In this document: piece by piece, positions 38,198 through 48,103 of the stretch | Numbering within the stretch: position 1 is the first letter of the stretch | Layout of the letters: every line of letters starts with the position of its first letter | From: Roseivirga sp. | GTDB lineage: Bacteria; Bacteroidota; Bacteroidia; Cytophagales; Cyclobacteriaceae | Length of the DNA: 64,000 nucleotides | Direction: 5' to 3' | Assembly (NCBI GenBank): GCA_029262895.1 | Contig: JAJCYM010000064.1 | Span: 1 to 64,000, forward strand | Made by a program: the position numbers and the translations under genes | Notes under the pieces: generated by a model | What the model was told of the DNA's origin: nothing | The model's input: only the letters and a program-made list of their open reading frames with translations | Database searches by the model: none

Positions 38198-39376
38198 CTA
38201 TTTATTATCTATCAATCCTCTTCCGCTTTTCTTTACGCGCCCATTGGATTGAAGTTCGTTGGATATTACATCCAACACACCATTAACGAATTGCTTGCTT
38301 TTTGGTGTGCTATAATTTTTTGAGAGCTCAATATACTCATTAATGGTCACTTTTAAAGGTATGCTGGCGAAATTCAGCATTTCTGTAATGGCCATTTTAA
38401 GTATGATCTGATCGGTTATAGCCAGCCTGTCAATTTCCCAGTTCTCGGTCTTAACAGAGATCATCTCTTCGTATTCCTTGTCGTTTTCAATAGTCAATTT
38501 GAAAATCTGCTCAAAAAACAATTTATCCTCTTCCCAGTTATTGGAAAAATCGGGAATGCCGAAATCTTTCGGGATGGAACTCTCTTCCAAATCGCGGATA
38601 GATCGAGTAACCAGACTACGGGCAATGGCTTTGTCTTCAATCCAGAAAATATCCCTGCCTTCGAAAAAATCAAGAATGAGGTTGTTCTTAAAAATTATCT
38701 GTTTCACAAAGTGATCCACAATTTCTTTGTCTTGTTGGTACGTTGGATTAGTAACTCTTCTGTATTCAAGGTAAGCATCATCCTTCTTTATAATTTCCTT
38801 GTACCAATTCTTGACGTTGTCTTCGTCTTGTTCCCAATTCACATCCTTTTTAACCAAAGCCACTTGTACTTTGGAAGAATCTCTGAAGAACTGAATGACC
38901 TTATTTTTGTAAAAATTAAAGTCCCCTACCAACAGCCGTTCGGGGTCAATCTTACTCTTTTTATCCGCTTCGATGCGGCTATAATCAGACCAGGAAATCA
39001 AAAGGCTAATTACTTCGAGAAAACGATTAACCAAGGCCTGTGCATCATTAACCATCTGTTTTGACAGGTGGTCAAAATCCTGCTTGGATCTTTTATTAAA
39101 TTCTTTGAATGCTGCATTGGCTGAATCCTGAGCTTCCTTTGAGAAAGTCTCATTGTCTGTCAATGGTATTTGGGAAACCTTACTTGAAAATAGTTTTTTG
39201 GCTTGCTCTTTATTGGCCTTAAGCTTTTCGTGGTCAGGAGCCTCCATCGAATTCAAATCGGGAGCAAAAACTTCATCAATCTCGGCCAGGCCAAGGTTAC
39301 CATTGGCTTCAGCACATTGATTATATGCAAACAATGTTTGCATTGCTTTCACTCTAAGTGATCTCCTGTTGAGCAT
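38198..39376 (-). CDS. nusB: Transcription antitermination factor NusB (long Bacteroidota form)
   Basis: The 392-residue protein has the helical NusB domain at the C-terminus (about 255–375), with VTRSIRDLEE, LAITDQIILKMAITEMLNFASIPLKVTINEYIELSKNYS split over helices, and KQFVNGVLDVI. NusB binds boxA RNA with NusE/S10 and prevents early termination in rRNA operons. The N-terminal ~250 residues are an extra helical, charged region typical of the long Bacteroidota form and absent from the ~140-residue E. coli protein. It heads the operon nusB–YtxH–DUF1573–yajC–YbbR–coaE and follows the dehydrogenase gene by 66 bp. Confidence 0.9.
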   Translation of the reverse strand: MLNRRSLRVKAMQTLFAYNQCAEANGNLGLAEIDEVFAPDLNSMEAPDHEKLKANKEQAKKLFSSKVSQIPLTDNETFSKEAQDSANAAFKEFNKRSKQDFDHLSKQMVNDAQALVNRFLEVISLLISWSDYSRIEADKKSKIDPERLLVGDFNFYKNKVIQFFRDSSKVQVALVKKDVNWEQDEDNVKNWYKEIIKKDDAYLEYRRVTNPTYQQDKEIVDHFVKQIIFKNNLILDFFEGRDIFWIEDKAIARSLVTRSIRDLEESSIPKDFGIPDFSNNWEEDKLFFEQIFKLTIENDKEYEEMISVKTENWEIDRLAITDQIILKMAITEMLNFASIPLKVTINEYIELSKNYSTPKSKQFVNGVLDVISNELQSNGRVKKSGRGLIDNK

Positions 39377-39442
39377 TTCAGTAGGTTAAAGAACGACTAA
39401 TATAAAAATCTGGAAGCTGAAATTACAACTACCAGGTATTAA

Positions 39443-40546
39443 TTAAAATGAAAGTTTAACCTTCCCTATGTCTGAAATACGTTTTTCTGCCAGTAACATT
39501 GCAGATTCCTGGGAAGGAATTCTCTCTTTTTCCGATTTATTTAAAATACTCATGCAGGTGTCATAGATTTTTTCGGTCCATGAATAGGCCTGCTGTTTAT
39601 TATATTCTCCTCTCAATTCTGAGCTTATATTAATAATGCCTCCTGCGTTGATGACAAAATCAGGGGCATAAACAATTCCTTTGTCCATAAGCATATTGCC
39701 ATGGCGTACTTCATCTTGAAGTTGATTGTTGGCGGCTCCGGCAACTACCTGGCACTTCAATCTGGAAATGCTATCGTCATTAAGGGTTGCGCCCAAAGCA
39801 CATGGTGCATACACGTCTACATCCAGATCATATATATCATCCATACCAACTACCTCAGCTCCTGTTTTCGAAGAAATATTTCGAAGTTTTTCTTCATTGA
39901 TATCTGTGATGTAAACCTTAGCGCCATCTTTTACCAAGTGGTCGACCAAATACATGCCTACCTGACCCACGCCTTGAACGGATATCTTTTTGCCGCTCAA
40001 ATCATCACTTCCAAATTTCTTATTGACGGCCGCTTTCATTCCCATGTAAACGCCATAAGCAGTTACGGGAGAAGGGTCTCCACTGCCACCCATATCCTTT
40101 GGCAGTCCAGTTACATGTTTGGTTTCCATACCAATGTATTCCATGTCACTGGTTTTCATATTCACATCTTCCGCTGTGATATACTTGCCATTCAGGCTGT
40201 TGACAAACTTTCCGAAACGCCTCATAAAGGCCTCGTTTTTCAACTTTGAGGCGTCACCAATAATCACAGCTTTGCCACCACCAAGATTAAGCCCTGAGAT
40301 AGCGGCCTTATAAGTCATGCCTCTTGATAACCTGAGTACATCAATCACGGCTTCTTCTTCTGAGGCGTAATTCCACATTCGGGTACCCCCTAATGCTGGC
40401 CCCAATACGGTATTATGAATTCCAATAATAGCTTTGAGCCCGGTGGGTTCATCATGACAAAAAACAACCTGCTCATGTCCCATTTCTGCGACCTCCGAAA
40501 ATATCGATGCGCTTTTCACTTTTTCCTCCACGTTTGTCTCTACCAT
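39443..40546 (-). CDS. Leucine dehydrogenase-type Glu/Leu/Phe/Val dehydrogenase
   Basis: The 367-residue enzyme catalyses NAD-dependent oxidative deamination of branched-chain amino acids. Motifs are ALGGTRMW (about 53–60), GLNLGGGKAVIIGD (about 85–98, catalytic lysine region), a proton-relay aspartate in AEDVNMKTSDMEYI, the NAD-binding VQGVGQVGMYL (about 190–200), and VINAGGIINIS near 300. The length and the GGGKAVI loop fit leucine dehydrogenase rather than hexameric glutamate dehydrogenase. It lies just upstream of the nusB operon on the same strand. Confidence 0.9.
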   Translation of the reverse strand: MVETNVEEKVKSASIFSEVAEMGHEQVVFCHDEPTGLKAIIGIHNTVLGPALGGTRMWNYASEEEAVIDVLRLSRGMTYKAAISGLNLGGGKAVIIGDASKLKNEAFMRRFGKFVNSLNGKYITAEDVNMKTSDMEYIGMETKHVTGLPKDMGGSGDPSPVTAYGVYMGMKAAVNKKFGSDDLSGKKISVQGVGQVGMYLVDHLVKDGAKVYITDINEEKLRNISSKTGAEVVGMDDIYDLDVDVYAPCALGATLNDDSISRLKCQVVAGAANNQLQDEVRHGNMLMDKGIVYAPDFVINAGGIINISSELRGEYNKQQAYSWTEKIYDTCMSILNKSEKERIPSQESAMLLAEKRISDIGKVKLSF

Positions 40547-40577
40547 TGTTTTAGAACTGTAGTTTAATATATATTTG
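40546..40577 (+). promoter_or_regulatory. Promoter for the ABC transporter gene at 40696
   Basis: TTG (40546–40548) and TATATTTG (40570–40577, exact TAnnTTTG) are 21 bp apart, matching the Bacteroidota promoter form. The predicted leader is about 110 nt. Confidence 0.5.
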
Positions 40578-40610
40578 CCTAACTCATTCTGTTGGGCCTT
40601 TATTCAGTGG

Positions 40611-40618
40611 CAAAAGTA
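40611..40618 (-). promoter_or_regulatory. -7 promoter element for leucine dehydrogenase
   Basis: On the minus strand the sequence is TACTTTTG, an exact TAnnTTTG match, 65 bp before the start at 40546. TTTA lies about 18 bp further upstream as a weak -33 element. Its transcript would overlap divergently with the plus-strand promoter at 40570–40577. Confidence 0.45.
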
Positions 40619-40695
40619 ATCCAAAAAATGAGATATTCTAAATATTGAATGCAAGCGGGGCAACCTTTATTTAAGCATTCCTGTTAACACAAAAC

Positions 40696-42480
40696 GTGAA
40701 AGAACTCAGCCATCTTAACAAGTACCTTATTAAGTATAAGTACCATCTGATTTTCGGGCTGATATTTATCATTATCTCTAATTACTTCGCGATTTGGCCT
40801 GCCAAGGTGGTTCGCTATGCCATAGATTTTGTGACAGAAAGCTTCGCGCTGTATGGTGTATTTGATGACAGTTCGTTGAGCACCTACATTTTTCAGAACC
40901 TTGAAATCTCCGTACTTATTCTTGGCGGGTTAATGATTCTTATGGCCTTTCTCAGGGGCTTCTTTCTATTTCTGGTGCGCCAGACCATAATAGTGATGTC
41001 CAGACGCATTGAGTATGACCTGAAAAACGAGGTCTACGACCAATATCAAAACCTTCCACTAAGCTTTTACAGAAGAAACAACACCGGTGATTTGATGAAC
41101 CGAATTTCAGAGGATGTCACCAGAGTGAGAATGTATTTAGGGCCAGGCATTATGTACGGGCTCAATCTATTGGTACTCTTTCCAATGGTGATCTATCAGA
41201 TGCTGCGTGTGAATGTTGAGCTTACGCTGTATGCCTTACTGCCATTGCCCGTACTTTCAGTGAGTATCTATTTTGTGAATAATATTATTAACAAGCGTTC
41301 AGAAGAAATACAAAAGAGCCTTTCTGACCTTTCCACATTTGTGCAGGAAGCCTTTTCGGGTATTCGGGTGATCAAAGCCTTTGTCAGGGAAAAAGACTCT
41401 ACGCAAAACTTTGTGAAGGAGAGCCAGATTTATAAGGAAAAATCCCTGAAGCTAATTTTTGTCAACTCACTATTCTTTCCATTGATTATGGCCTTGATTG
41501 GCATGAGTGTGATTCTGACCATATACATCGGTGGCACCCAGGTAATCAATGGCTATATCAGCTATGGCAACATCGCTGAATTTGTGATTTACGTAAACGT
41601 CCTGATTTGGCCCGTGACCTCCCTGGGTTGGATCACCAGTATCATTCAACGGGCTGCCGCTTCACAGAAAAGGATCAATGAATTTCTAAAAGAGAAAAAC
41701 CACATTGTCTCTGATAAGAATTTGGAGGCCGAATTAACAGGCGATCTGACTTTTGACAACGTGAGTTTTACTTACCCGGATTCAGGGATCAAGGCCTTGC
41801 GCAATGTCAGCTTTAAAGTGAAGGCGGGAGAGTCCATTGCCATTATCGGCACAACAGGCTCAGGCAAGAGTACCATTGCCAACTTAATCAGCCGAATGTA
41901 CGATTCAACGGATGGACATATTTCTATAGATGGAAATGGTATTAAGGATTACAACATATCAAGCCTAAGGTCTCAGATTGGTTATGTGCCGCAAGATGTT
42001 TTCCTGTTTTCGGATAGCATTGAAAACAATATTGGTTTTGGAGGAAATGGCATTTCGCAGGAAGATATTTTTCAGGCCGCCAAGGATGCTGATTTATATG
42101 ATAATGTGATGGACTTTCCGGAGGGCTTCGAAACTATGCTGGGTGAACGTGGAGTCACGCTTTCGGGAGGGCAAAAGCAACGCACATCCATTGCGCGGGC
42201 GATTGTCAGAAATCCGAAGATTCTTATTATGGACGATGCCCTTTCGGCCGTGGACACAAGCACCGAAAACACGATTCTTAATAGCTTGGCCAGAATTATG
42301 AAGGGTAGAACTTCTGTGATTATTTCTCACCGCGTTTCCTCTGCAAAACTAGCTGATAAAATTATCGTGCTCGATGATGGGAAGATCATTGAGCAAGGCA
42401 CCAACGAATCATTGCTTGCTCAAAATGGGGTTTACAAAGAGCTTTATGATAAGCAGCTTCAGCAGGAAGAGGCCGAATAA
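40696..42480 (+). CDS. ABC exporter half-transporter with degenerate Walker B (aspartate for glutamate)
   Basis: The 594-residue protein has six membrane helices (about 14–310) and a nucleotide-binding domain. Walker A is GTTGSGKST (about 385–393), the Q-loop VPQDVFLF, the signature LSGGQKQR (about 487–494) and Walker B ILIMDDALSAVD (about 508–519), with an aspartate where the catalytic glutamate should be. The switch histidine is in ISHRVSS. The D for E change is typical of one half of heterodimeric exporters such as BmrCD or TM287/288. The other half may be the product of 45585–47354, which has a normal glutamate. Start is GTG at 40696. Substrate unknown; multidrug or lipid export is likely. 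Confidence 0.9.
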   Translation: MKELSHLNKYLIKYKYHLIFGLIFIIISNYFAIWPAKVVRYAIDFVTESFALYGVFDDSSLSTYIFQNLEISVLILGGLMILMAFLRGFFLFLVRQTIIVMSRRIEYDLKNEVYDQYQNLPLSFYRRNNTGDLMNRISEDVTRVRMYLGPGIMYGLNLLVLFPMVIYQMLRVNVELTLYALLPLPVLSVSIYFVNNIINKRSEEIQKSLSDLSTFVQEAFSGIRVIKAFVREKDSTQNFVKESQIYKEKSLKLIFVNSLFFPLIMALIGMSVILTIYIGGTQVINGYISYGNIAEFVIYVNVLIWPVTSLGWITSIIQRAAASQKRINEFLKEKNHIVSDKNLEAELTGDLTFDNVSFTYPDSGIKALRNVSFKVKAGESIAIIGTTGSGKSTIANLISRMYDSTDGHISIDGNGIKDYNISSLRSQIGYVPQDVFLFSDSIENNIGFGGNGISQEDIFQAAKDADLYDNVMDFPEGFETMLGERGVTLSGGQKQRTSIARAIVRNPKILIMDDALSAVDTSTENTILNSLARIMKGRTSVIISHRVSSAKLADKIIVLDDGKIIEQGTNESLLAQNGVYKELYDKQLQQEEAE

Positions 42481-42484
42481 AAGA

Positions 42485-44902
42485 TCAGGACGCCCTTAAA
42501 CTATCCACCGGATTTTTCCTGACCGACTTATACATGATAGAAGAAGTTGCCAGGATTGCAATGCTCAACATGGACAATAACGCGATCGCAAAGAGCCAGG
42601 GACTCACTTCAATTCGATAAGCATAACCTGTAAGCCATTCATTCGAAAAGTAATAGGCAATAGGCACGGCCAACATAAAGCCAAGCATGATCAACATGAA
42701 AATAGGCTTAATGAGCAATGACAATATATTCTTTATAGAAGCTCCCAAAATCTTCCTGATCCCCACCTCTTTTGTTCGTTGATGGATCGTAAACGATGTA
42801 AGGCCATAAACTCCAAGGATGGCGATAAGAACAGCCAGAACGGATAGTGAGATTATCAGCCTATTCAATTTCAATTCAGAAGTATACTGAGATTCAAAAT
42901 AGTCGTCCATGAAATAATAATCGAATGGAAGGGTCTGAATCAAATTGTCCCACTCTTGATTTATGGATGTCAACACGGATGACGTCTCATCTGTCCTGAA
43001 CTTGACTAATAAATGTGAGAGGGAGTGGTTATCTGTCTGCAAGTTAAATACGGCAGGCTGAATCGGATATTGAAAAGATTCCGTATGAAAATCCCTCGCG
43101 ATACCTATTACATATTGAACCGTTGAATCGTATTTGGTAATCGTCTGACCCAGGGCTTCTGCTCCCCACCCAAAATGCTTTGCAGCCGTTTCATTGATAA
43201 TCACAGCATTGGTGAGATCTGATTTTATCTGTGAATCGTACCAGCGTCCTTCCACCAGCTCCAAACCAACAGTCTCCTTAAACTGATAATCAGCATCATA
43301 TACTCTATAAGAAAAATACGTTTTTGGATCTCCAGTATAATTTGAAAGCTGTTTGCCCTGAACTCCACCTTGATAGTTATCAACTCCAGGAGCAGGAGAT
43401 ACTCCAGATGTGTTAAGTATCCCGGAATTTTTGGCTAGTTGATTTCTGAGTAATTCCAGGTCAGGAGAATCAACCATATCATGCAGCGGTACTACCATTA
43501 CACTCTCTGGTGCCAGGCCGGAATTTTCCGGCTTCATCATAAAGGCCAGCTGACTGTATATGATCAGGGAGGCAACAATAAGTCCTTGAGAAATTAAGAA
43601 CTGAAAAGTGACTAAGCCTACCCTCAGCGGCTTTGACCTTTCAGATGAAAAACTCTCTTTAAGGCTCTCCACCACCTTAAATTTGGAGAGATAAATAGCC
43701 GGATAAATTCCTGATGTAACACCAACACCGAGAATGAGAAACAACAATCCTCCAATAAATACAGGGCTTCCATAAGGCACTGTGATGTGCGAGTCAACAA
43801 TCTGGTTAAATCCTTTCAAAACAGCCTCAATGGTAACCAATGAAAGCACCACCGCCATAAAACAGTAAATCAGGGATTCAATAACATGTCTTTTAATAAG
43901 CCAGATTCTTGAAGCGCCCAGCACCTTCTGGATTCCGATGCGTTTTGAATCTTCCATTGACTTTACAATTGCCAGGTTAACATAATTGATGATAGCCAAG
44001 AACAGCACTAACAGTGCTACGCCTGAGAACAGCAGGATATGCTGAATACTCTGCTTTTTGGCATAGTCATTTTTAACTTCAACATCACTGGTATGTAGGG
44101 AACTCAATGCTGTGAAAGAAAAATCAGCAGACCCCATTGGGCTGTTTTTGGCAACATTATGATTTTTAATGAACTCGGGCATACCTTCTTCTATCTGCTC
44201 AATGGAGTTTTTATCCCCCAGTTTCAAATAAGCCGAAGTGGTCCAAAACCAATCGTTCGGCATCATAATAGTGGTCTTATGATAGGAAGATTCAAAAGAC
44301 AAGAGCAGGTCGTATTGGATATGTGAATTTTTGGGAATGGGTCCTGAGACTCCTTTGACCGTGTATTCGACTGGATCAAAATAATCCCTTTCCACTTTAA
44401 TTACCTTACCAACCGGGTTGCTGTTGCCAAAATACCGCTTGGCGAGATCAGAAGAAATCACGGCCGAAAAGGGTTCATCCAGCACCTTTGACTTATCCCC
44501 AATAGAAAGATCGAAATCAAAAAATTCGAAGAAATTTTTGTCTACGAAAAAAGCACCTTCTTCATAGAAGGATTGCTCTTCACTGGTGACCCTTGTTGAG
44601 GCGACATGTTTCGCTCGAACGTAGCTCTCAATTTGAGGCCAGGCCAACTGCATTTCCGGAACCAATGGGTCAGCTGTAAACGGCACCTTTTCCGCTCCAG
44701 TAGGCTTTTTCATCACGGTGTAAATCCGGTAGATAGACTCATGATCAGTATGGAAGCGATCATAGCTCAGTTCAAATCCCACAAAAAGCGATATCAGAAT
44801 AAAGCTGGTGAGCCCGATGGACAATCCAAGAACATTGACAATAGAGTAGGATTTCTTTTTCCTAAAACCTCTTAGAATGAGTTTGGTAGTATTATAGAGC
44901 AT
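42485..44902 (-). CDS. FtsX/MacB-type ABC permease, orphan (no prefix domain)
   Basis: The 805-residue protein has the duplicated MacB layout: membrane helix 1 (about 20–40, VLGLSIGLTSFILISLFVG), a periplasmic domain (about 45–270), helices near 285–305, 335–360 and 385–405, a second periplasmic domain, and C-terminal helices from about 680 with FTIHQRTKEVGIRKILGASI, the conserved cytoplasmic loop that contacts the ATPase. It lacks the PadR-associated prefix. No ATPase gene adjoins it. It converges with the ABC exporter gene (stop codons 4 bp apart). Such permeases move signals or lipoproteins across the envelope; the substrate is unknown. Confidence 0.88.
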   Translation of the reverse strand: MLYNTTKLILRGFRKKKSYSIVNVLGLSIGLTSFILISLFVGFELSYDRFHTDHESIYRIYTVMKKPTGAEKVPFTADPLVPEMQLAWPQIESYVRAKHVASTRVTSEEQSFYEEGAFFVDKNFFEFFDFDLSIGDKSKVLDEPFSAVISSDLAKRYFGNSNPVGKVIKVERDYFDPVEYTVKGVSGPIPKNSHIQYDLLLSFESSYHKTTIMMPNDWFWTTSAYLKLGDKNSIEQIEEGMPEFIKNHNVAKNSPMGSADFSFTALSSLHTSDVEVKNDYAKKQSIQHILLFSGVALLVLFLAIINYVNLAIVKSMEDSKRIGIQKVLGASRIWLIKRHVIESLIYCFMAVVLSLVTIEAVLKGFNQIVDSHITVPYGSPVFIGGLLFLILGVGVTSGIYPAIYLSKFKVVESLKESFSSERSKPLRVGLVTFQFLISQGLIVASLIIYSQLAFMMKPENSGLAPESVMVVPLHDMVDSPDLELLRNQLAKNSGILNTSGVSPAPGVDNYQGGVQGKQLSNYTGDPKTYFSYRVYDADYQFKETVGLELVEGRWYDSQIKSDLTNAVIINETAAKHFGWGAEALGQTITKYDSTVQYVIGIARDFHTESFQYPIQPAVFNLQTDNHSLSHLLVKFRTDETSSVLTSINQEWDNLIQTLPFDYYFMDDYFESQYTSELKLNRLIISLSVLAVLIAILGVYGLTSFTIHQRTKEVGIRKILGASIKNILSLLIKPIFMLIMLGFMLAVPIAYYFSNEWLTGYAYRIEVSPWLFAIALLSMLSIAILATSSIMYKSVRKNPVDSLRAS

Positions 44903-45049
44903 GATAGTAATACGTTAAAGGTAGACTCATTAAGTCTATTATCGTGCCAATCAAAACCCTGATTTAAAGGGGATAAGCGCCCTTATTAAATCAGCAGATG
45001 TTCGCCTACGGACGTTGGTGTCTATTAATGAACGAGTTAGTTAGCCTCT

Positions 45050-45583
45050 TTAACCCGGTTTATACACAGGCATATCTATAAGCAACTCATTGGTTGAGAT
45101 ATACTGTTCGATGGTAAAGTCTGACAAACGCATATTGAGCTCCTCCCCTTTTGCTCTCATTCTTCCTTCTATGGTTTCAGGGCTTGGCATTACCACATTG
45201 TGTGCCTCAATGGTAGCGCGCACTGTTTGTGATGCACTGATGGTTAACCTCTCATAGCCCTCCGGAATATCCGATGTGGTGCTATTGACTTTAACACCTA
45301 TAAATAACTTAATCTGGTTCTTCGCGAGTGTAGTATCATTATAATGCACCAAGGCCACTACACCGTCCAGTCGGTTATTTTGAACGTATTCTCTTGCCAG
45401 AAAAAAAGCGTTTTCAATGGAATCACTTTTTGGTCTGCCTTGAAAATGAATCCCCACAAGGTTATAGTCCGACACAGATTCAACGGTGATATCAACCTTA
45501 TTCAATCCACCTAAATACACATAACCAATAACCAAAACGCCCAGCGCAACAGCAATGGCCAAAAGGGTAACTTTCTTATTCAT
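45050..45583 (-). CDS. Membrane-anchored GyrI-like (AraC effector-binding) domain protein
   Basis: The 177-residue protein has one N-terminal membrane helix (about 5–25, VTLLAIAVALGVLVIGYVYL) and a GyrI-like domain (about 35–175): VDITVESVSDYNLVGIHFQG at the start, IKLFIGVKV in the middle, GYERLTISASQTVRATI, and a last strand TNELLIDMPVYKPG. This fold binds small hydrophobic molecules in AraC-type and MerR-type regulators; here it is tied to the membrane without a DNA-binding domain. Its start lies 1 bp after the stop of the ABC exporter gene, so it is probably co-translated with it and could bind the exported substrate; that link is inference. Confidence 0.75.
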   Translation of the reverse strand: MNKKVTLLAIAVALGVLVIGYVYLGGLNKVDITVESVSDYNLVGIHFQGRPKSDSIENAFFLAREYVQNNRLDGVVALVHYNDTTLAKNQIKLFIGVKVNSTTSDIPEGYERLTISASQTVRATIEAHNVVMPSPETIEGRMRAKGEELNMRLSDFTIEQYISTNELLIDMPVYKPG

Positions 45584-45584
45584 A

Positions 45585-47354
45585 TCAATCGACTACTTCT
45601 TTGTATTGCATTTGGTACAGGTTGGCATAAAATCCATTTTTATCCAGCAATTCCTGATGCCTGCCTGTCTCCTTAATTTCTCCCTTGTCTAACACAATGA
45701 TCTTATCAGCCCCCTGGATGGTTGATAGCCTGTGCGCTATCACAATGGCTGTTCTGCCTTGCATTAAAGCACCAATCGCATTTTGAATGAGCATTTCAGT
45801 TTCGGAGTCGACTGAAGAAGTGGCCTCATCCAAAACAATAATTTTTGGGTCATAAACCATAGCCCTGACAAATGAAATCAGCTGTCGCTGACCCACCGAG
45901 AGCGTAGCTCCCCTTTCCATCACATTGTAATCCAGTCCACCAGGCAGACGCTCAATAAATTTCTTTGCACCCACCATTTCTGCAGCATGCATAATCTTTT
46001 CATCGCTGATTTCCGTATTGCCCAGTGTGATATTGGCCTTTATGGTGTCTGAGAAAAGGAATACATCTTGCAATACCACTCCAATACCTTCTCTTAATGC
46101 CCCCAGGTCATATTCCTTTATATCAGTTCCATCAATCTCAATGGCGCCCTGATTGATTTCATAAAACCTGCTCAACAAATTGATCACTGAAGATTTACCT
46201 GCACCAGTGGCTCCAACAAAGGCCACCGTCTCTCCTTTTTTTACTTCGAAGGAGATGTCTTTAAGCACATATTCCTCCTCATTGTAAGCGAACCATACTT
46301 TGTCAAACTTGACATTACCATTAAATTCTTCGGGCTTATAGCTCCCCTCATTAACGATGTGTTCCTCGCTATCCAGTAAATCAAAGATTCTATTGGAACT
46401 TACTATACCCATCTGTAGCGTGTTGAATCTGTCCGCTATCATTCGAATTGGTCTGAAGAACATTTGGATGAACATGATAAAGGAGATGATCAGCCCGGGA
46501 CCCTGTCCTGCATCGTTCAAAATGCCTCTGGCACCGTACCACACCAACATGCCAATGGCTATGGCTTGAATCAGTTCCGCTACAGGAAAGTAGATGGAAT
46601 AGTACAATACCGATTTGATATGGGCTTTGCGATGCTCTTTGTTGATGTCCTGAAATTTCTCTGATTCTCTTTTTTCTGCATTGAATATCTGCACAATATT
46701 CATTCCGGTTACATGTTCCTGTACAAAGGAGTTGAGATTAGAAACGGCATTGCGCACATCATTAAACGTGACCTTGATTTTCTCCTTGAAAACGTAGGTA
46801 CTGAAAATCAGGAGTGGCAAGGTAGAAAGGCTGATCAAGGCCAACTTCCAATCCATATAGAACATCCATCCCATGATCACCAACAACTGAAGCAGGTCTC
46901 CTATTAATGCAGCAATGCCCTCACTAAAAACATTCGACAAGGTTTCGATGTCAGAAACGTTCCTGGTAACGAGCCTTCCAATTGGGGTTTTATCAAAAAA
47001 CCTGAGACGAAGCTTGAGCAGATGCTCATAGAGTTTGACCCTGATGTCTTTGATTACGGTTTGCCCTACCCAACCAGCCAAATAAGTATGCACGTACTGG
47101 ACAATGGCAAGGACGATTAAGTGAACAATCATTAGGATCACCAGAAAGGTGAGTCCATTGATGTCGCCTTCAGCCACAGAACCATCAATGGCTCTTCTAA
47201 CAAGTTCGGGTCTTACTGGTACCAATACAGCCAAAAAAACCGTAAGAAACACCAGTAGATAAAACTGCTTCTTGTACGGTTTCGCATACTGAAAAAGCCT
47301 CTTCAGTACTCTAAAGTCAACAATATTTCCGCTTTTGGTTGCTTCCTTTTCCAA
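45585..47354 (-). CDS. ABC exporter half-transporter with intact Walker B, signature LSVGQ
   Basis: The 589-residue protein has six membrane helices (about 30–325) and a nucleotide-binding domain: Walker A GATGAGKSS (about 380–388), Q-loop VLQDVFLF, signature LSVGQRQL (about 483) and Walker B IIVLDEATSSVD (about 504), with the catalytic glutamate and the switch histidine in IAHRLS. The signature has valine in place of the usual second-position glycine, the form seen in BmrD/YheH-type halves of heterodimeric exporters. This matches the degenerate Walker B half at 40696–42480 as a possible partner. It lies between truA (5-bp gap) and the GyrI-like gene (1-bp gap) on the same strand. Confidence 0.9.
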   Translation of the reverse strand: MEKEATKSGNIVDFRVLKRLFQYAKPYKKQFYLLVFLTVFLAVLVPVRPELVRRAIDGSVAEGDINGLTFLVILMIVHLIVLAIVQYVHTYLAGWVGQTVIKDIRVKLYEHLLKLRLRFFDKTPIGRLVTRNVSDIETLSNVFSEGIAALIGDLLQLLVIMGWMFYMDWKLALISLSTLPLLIFSTYVFKEKIKVTFNDVRNAVSNLNSFVQEHVTGMNIVQIFNAEKRESEKFQDINKEHRKAHIKSVLYYSIYFPVAELIQAIAIGMLVWYGARGILNDAGQGPGLIISFIMFIQMFFRPIRMIADRFNTLQMGIVSSNRIFDLLDSEEHIVNEGSYKPEEFNGNVKFDKVWFAYNEEEYVLKDISFEVKKGETVAFVGATGAGKSSVINLLSRFYEINQGAIEIDGTDIKEYDLGALREGIGVVLQDVFLFSDTIKANITLGNTEISDEKIMHAAEMVGAKKFIERLPGGLDYNVMERGATLSVGQRQLISFVRAMVYDPKIIVLDEATSSVDSETEMLIQNAIGALMQGRTAIVIAHRLSTIQGADKIIVLDKGEIKETGRHQELLDKNGFYANLYQMQYKEVVD

Positions 47355-47359
47355 GTATT

Positions 47360-48100
47360 CTAAATATAAATCTGACTGGGATAGACCACCGTGGTTAAAT
47401 ATAACCCTTCAGGTGGCACCGATCTTCCGGCCATCTTTCTATCTCTTTTTTCTATGACTGCCTTAAATTCCTCCGGGGACATTTTTTTCAAGCCCACTTC
47501 TAGTAACGTACCCACTAATGCCCTAACCATTCCTCTCAAAAACCTGTTTGCAGTAACGCAGAACACAAGAGAATCGTTATGCGAAATCCACTCGGCCTTT
47601 TCGATTGTGCAAATGAAGTTATTTACCTCGGTTTTTACCTTACTAAAGCTCTGAAAATCTTGCTCTCCAATTAAATGGCTGGCGGCATGATTCATTAAAT
47701 CCACGTTCAGTGGCTTCGCATAAAAGTAGCTTAATCCCTCCTTAAACGGATTCCTTTTTTGATGAAGATGGTATTCATAGGCACGCTGGGTGGCGTCAAA
47801 CCTGGCGTGAGCTTCGGGATTAACTTCCCTTACACCATTCACTGTTATATCATATGGCAGAAGTGAGTTGAGTTTAAAAGGGATTTCTTCAAGGACTCCG
47901 TCAAATTCAAAATGGACAATTTGCTGTTGGGCATGAACACCGGTGTCGGTGCGGCCACTGCCCATAACCGGGGTTTTGATTCTAAGAATGGTGCTTAAAG
48001 CCTTCTCCAATTCGGTCTGCACTGTATTGGCATTGTCCTGGATTTGCCAGCCATGGTAGTTGGTACCTTTATAGGAGATATCGAGGAAGTATCGAGGCAA
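47360..48100 (-). CDS. truA: tRNA pseudouridine(38-40) synthase TruA
   Basis: The 246-residue enzyme makes pseudouridine at positions 38–40 of many tRNAs. Motifs are YKGTNYHGWQIQ (about 10–21), GSGRTDTGVHAQQQ with the catalytic aspartate (about 47–60), and the C-terminal NRFLRGMVRALVGTLLEVG (about 183–201). The start is TTG at 48098–48100, just 3 bp from a heptamer repeat array, so the normal start region seems to have been replaced. The gene heads an operon with the ABC exporter and the GyrI-like gene. Confidence 0.93.
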   Translation of the reverse strand: MPRYFLDISYKGTNYHGWQIQDNANTVQTELEKALSTILRIKTPVMGSGRTDTGVHAQQQIVHFEFDGVLEEIPFKLNSLLPYDITVNGVREVNPEAHARFDATQRAYEYHLHQKRNPFKEGLSYFYAKPLNVDLMNHAASHLIGEQDFQSFSKVKTEVNNFICTIEKAEWISHNDSLVFCVTANRFLRGMVRALVGTLLEVGLKKMSPEEFKAVIEKRDRKMAGRSVPPEGLYLTTVVYPSQIYI

Positions 48101-48103
48101 TTT

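Noticed and set aside
39701-40249. 182-codon plus-strand frame
   Set aside because: It lies antisense to leucine dehydrogenase, which is well supported.
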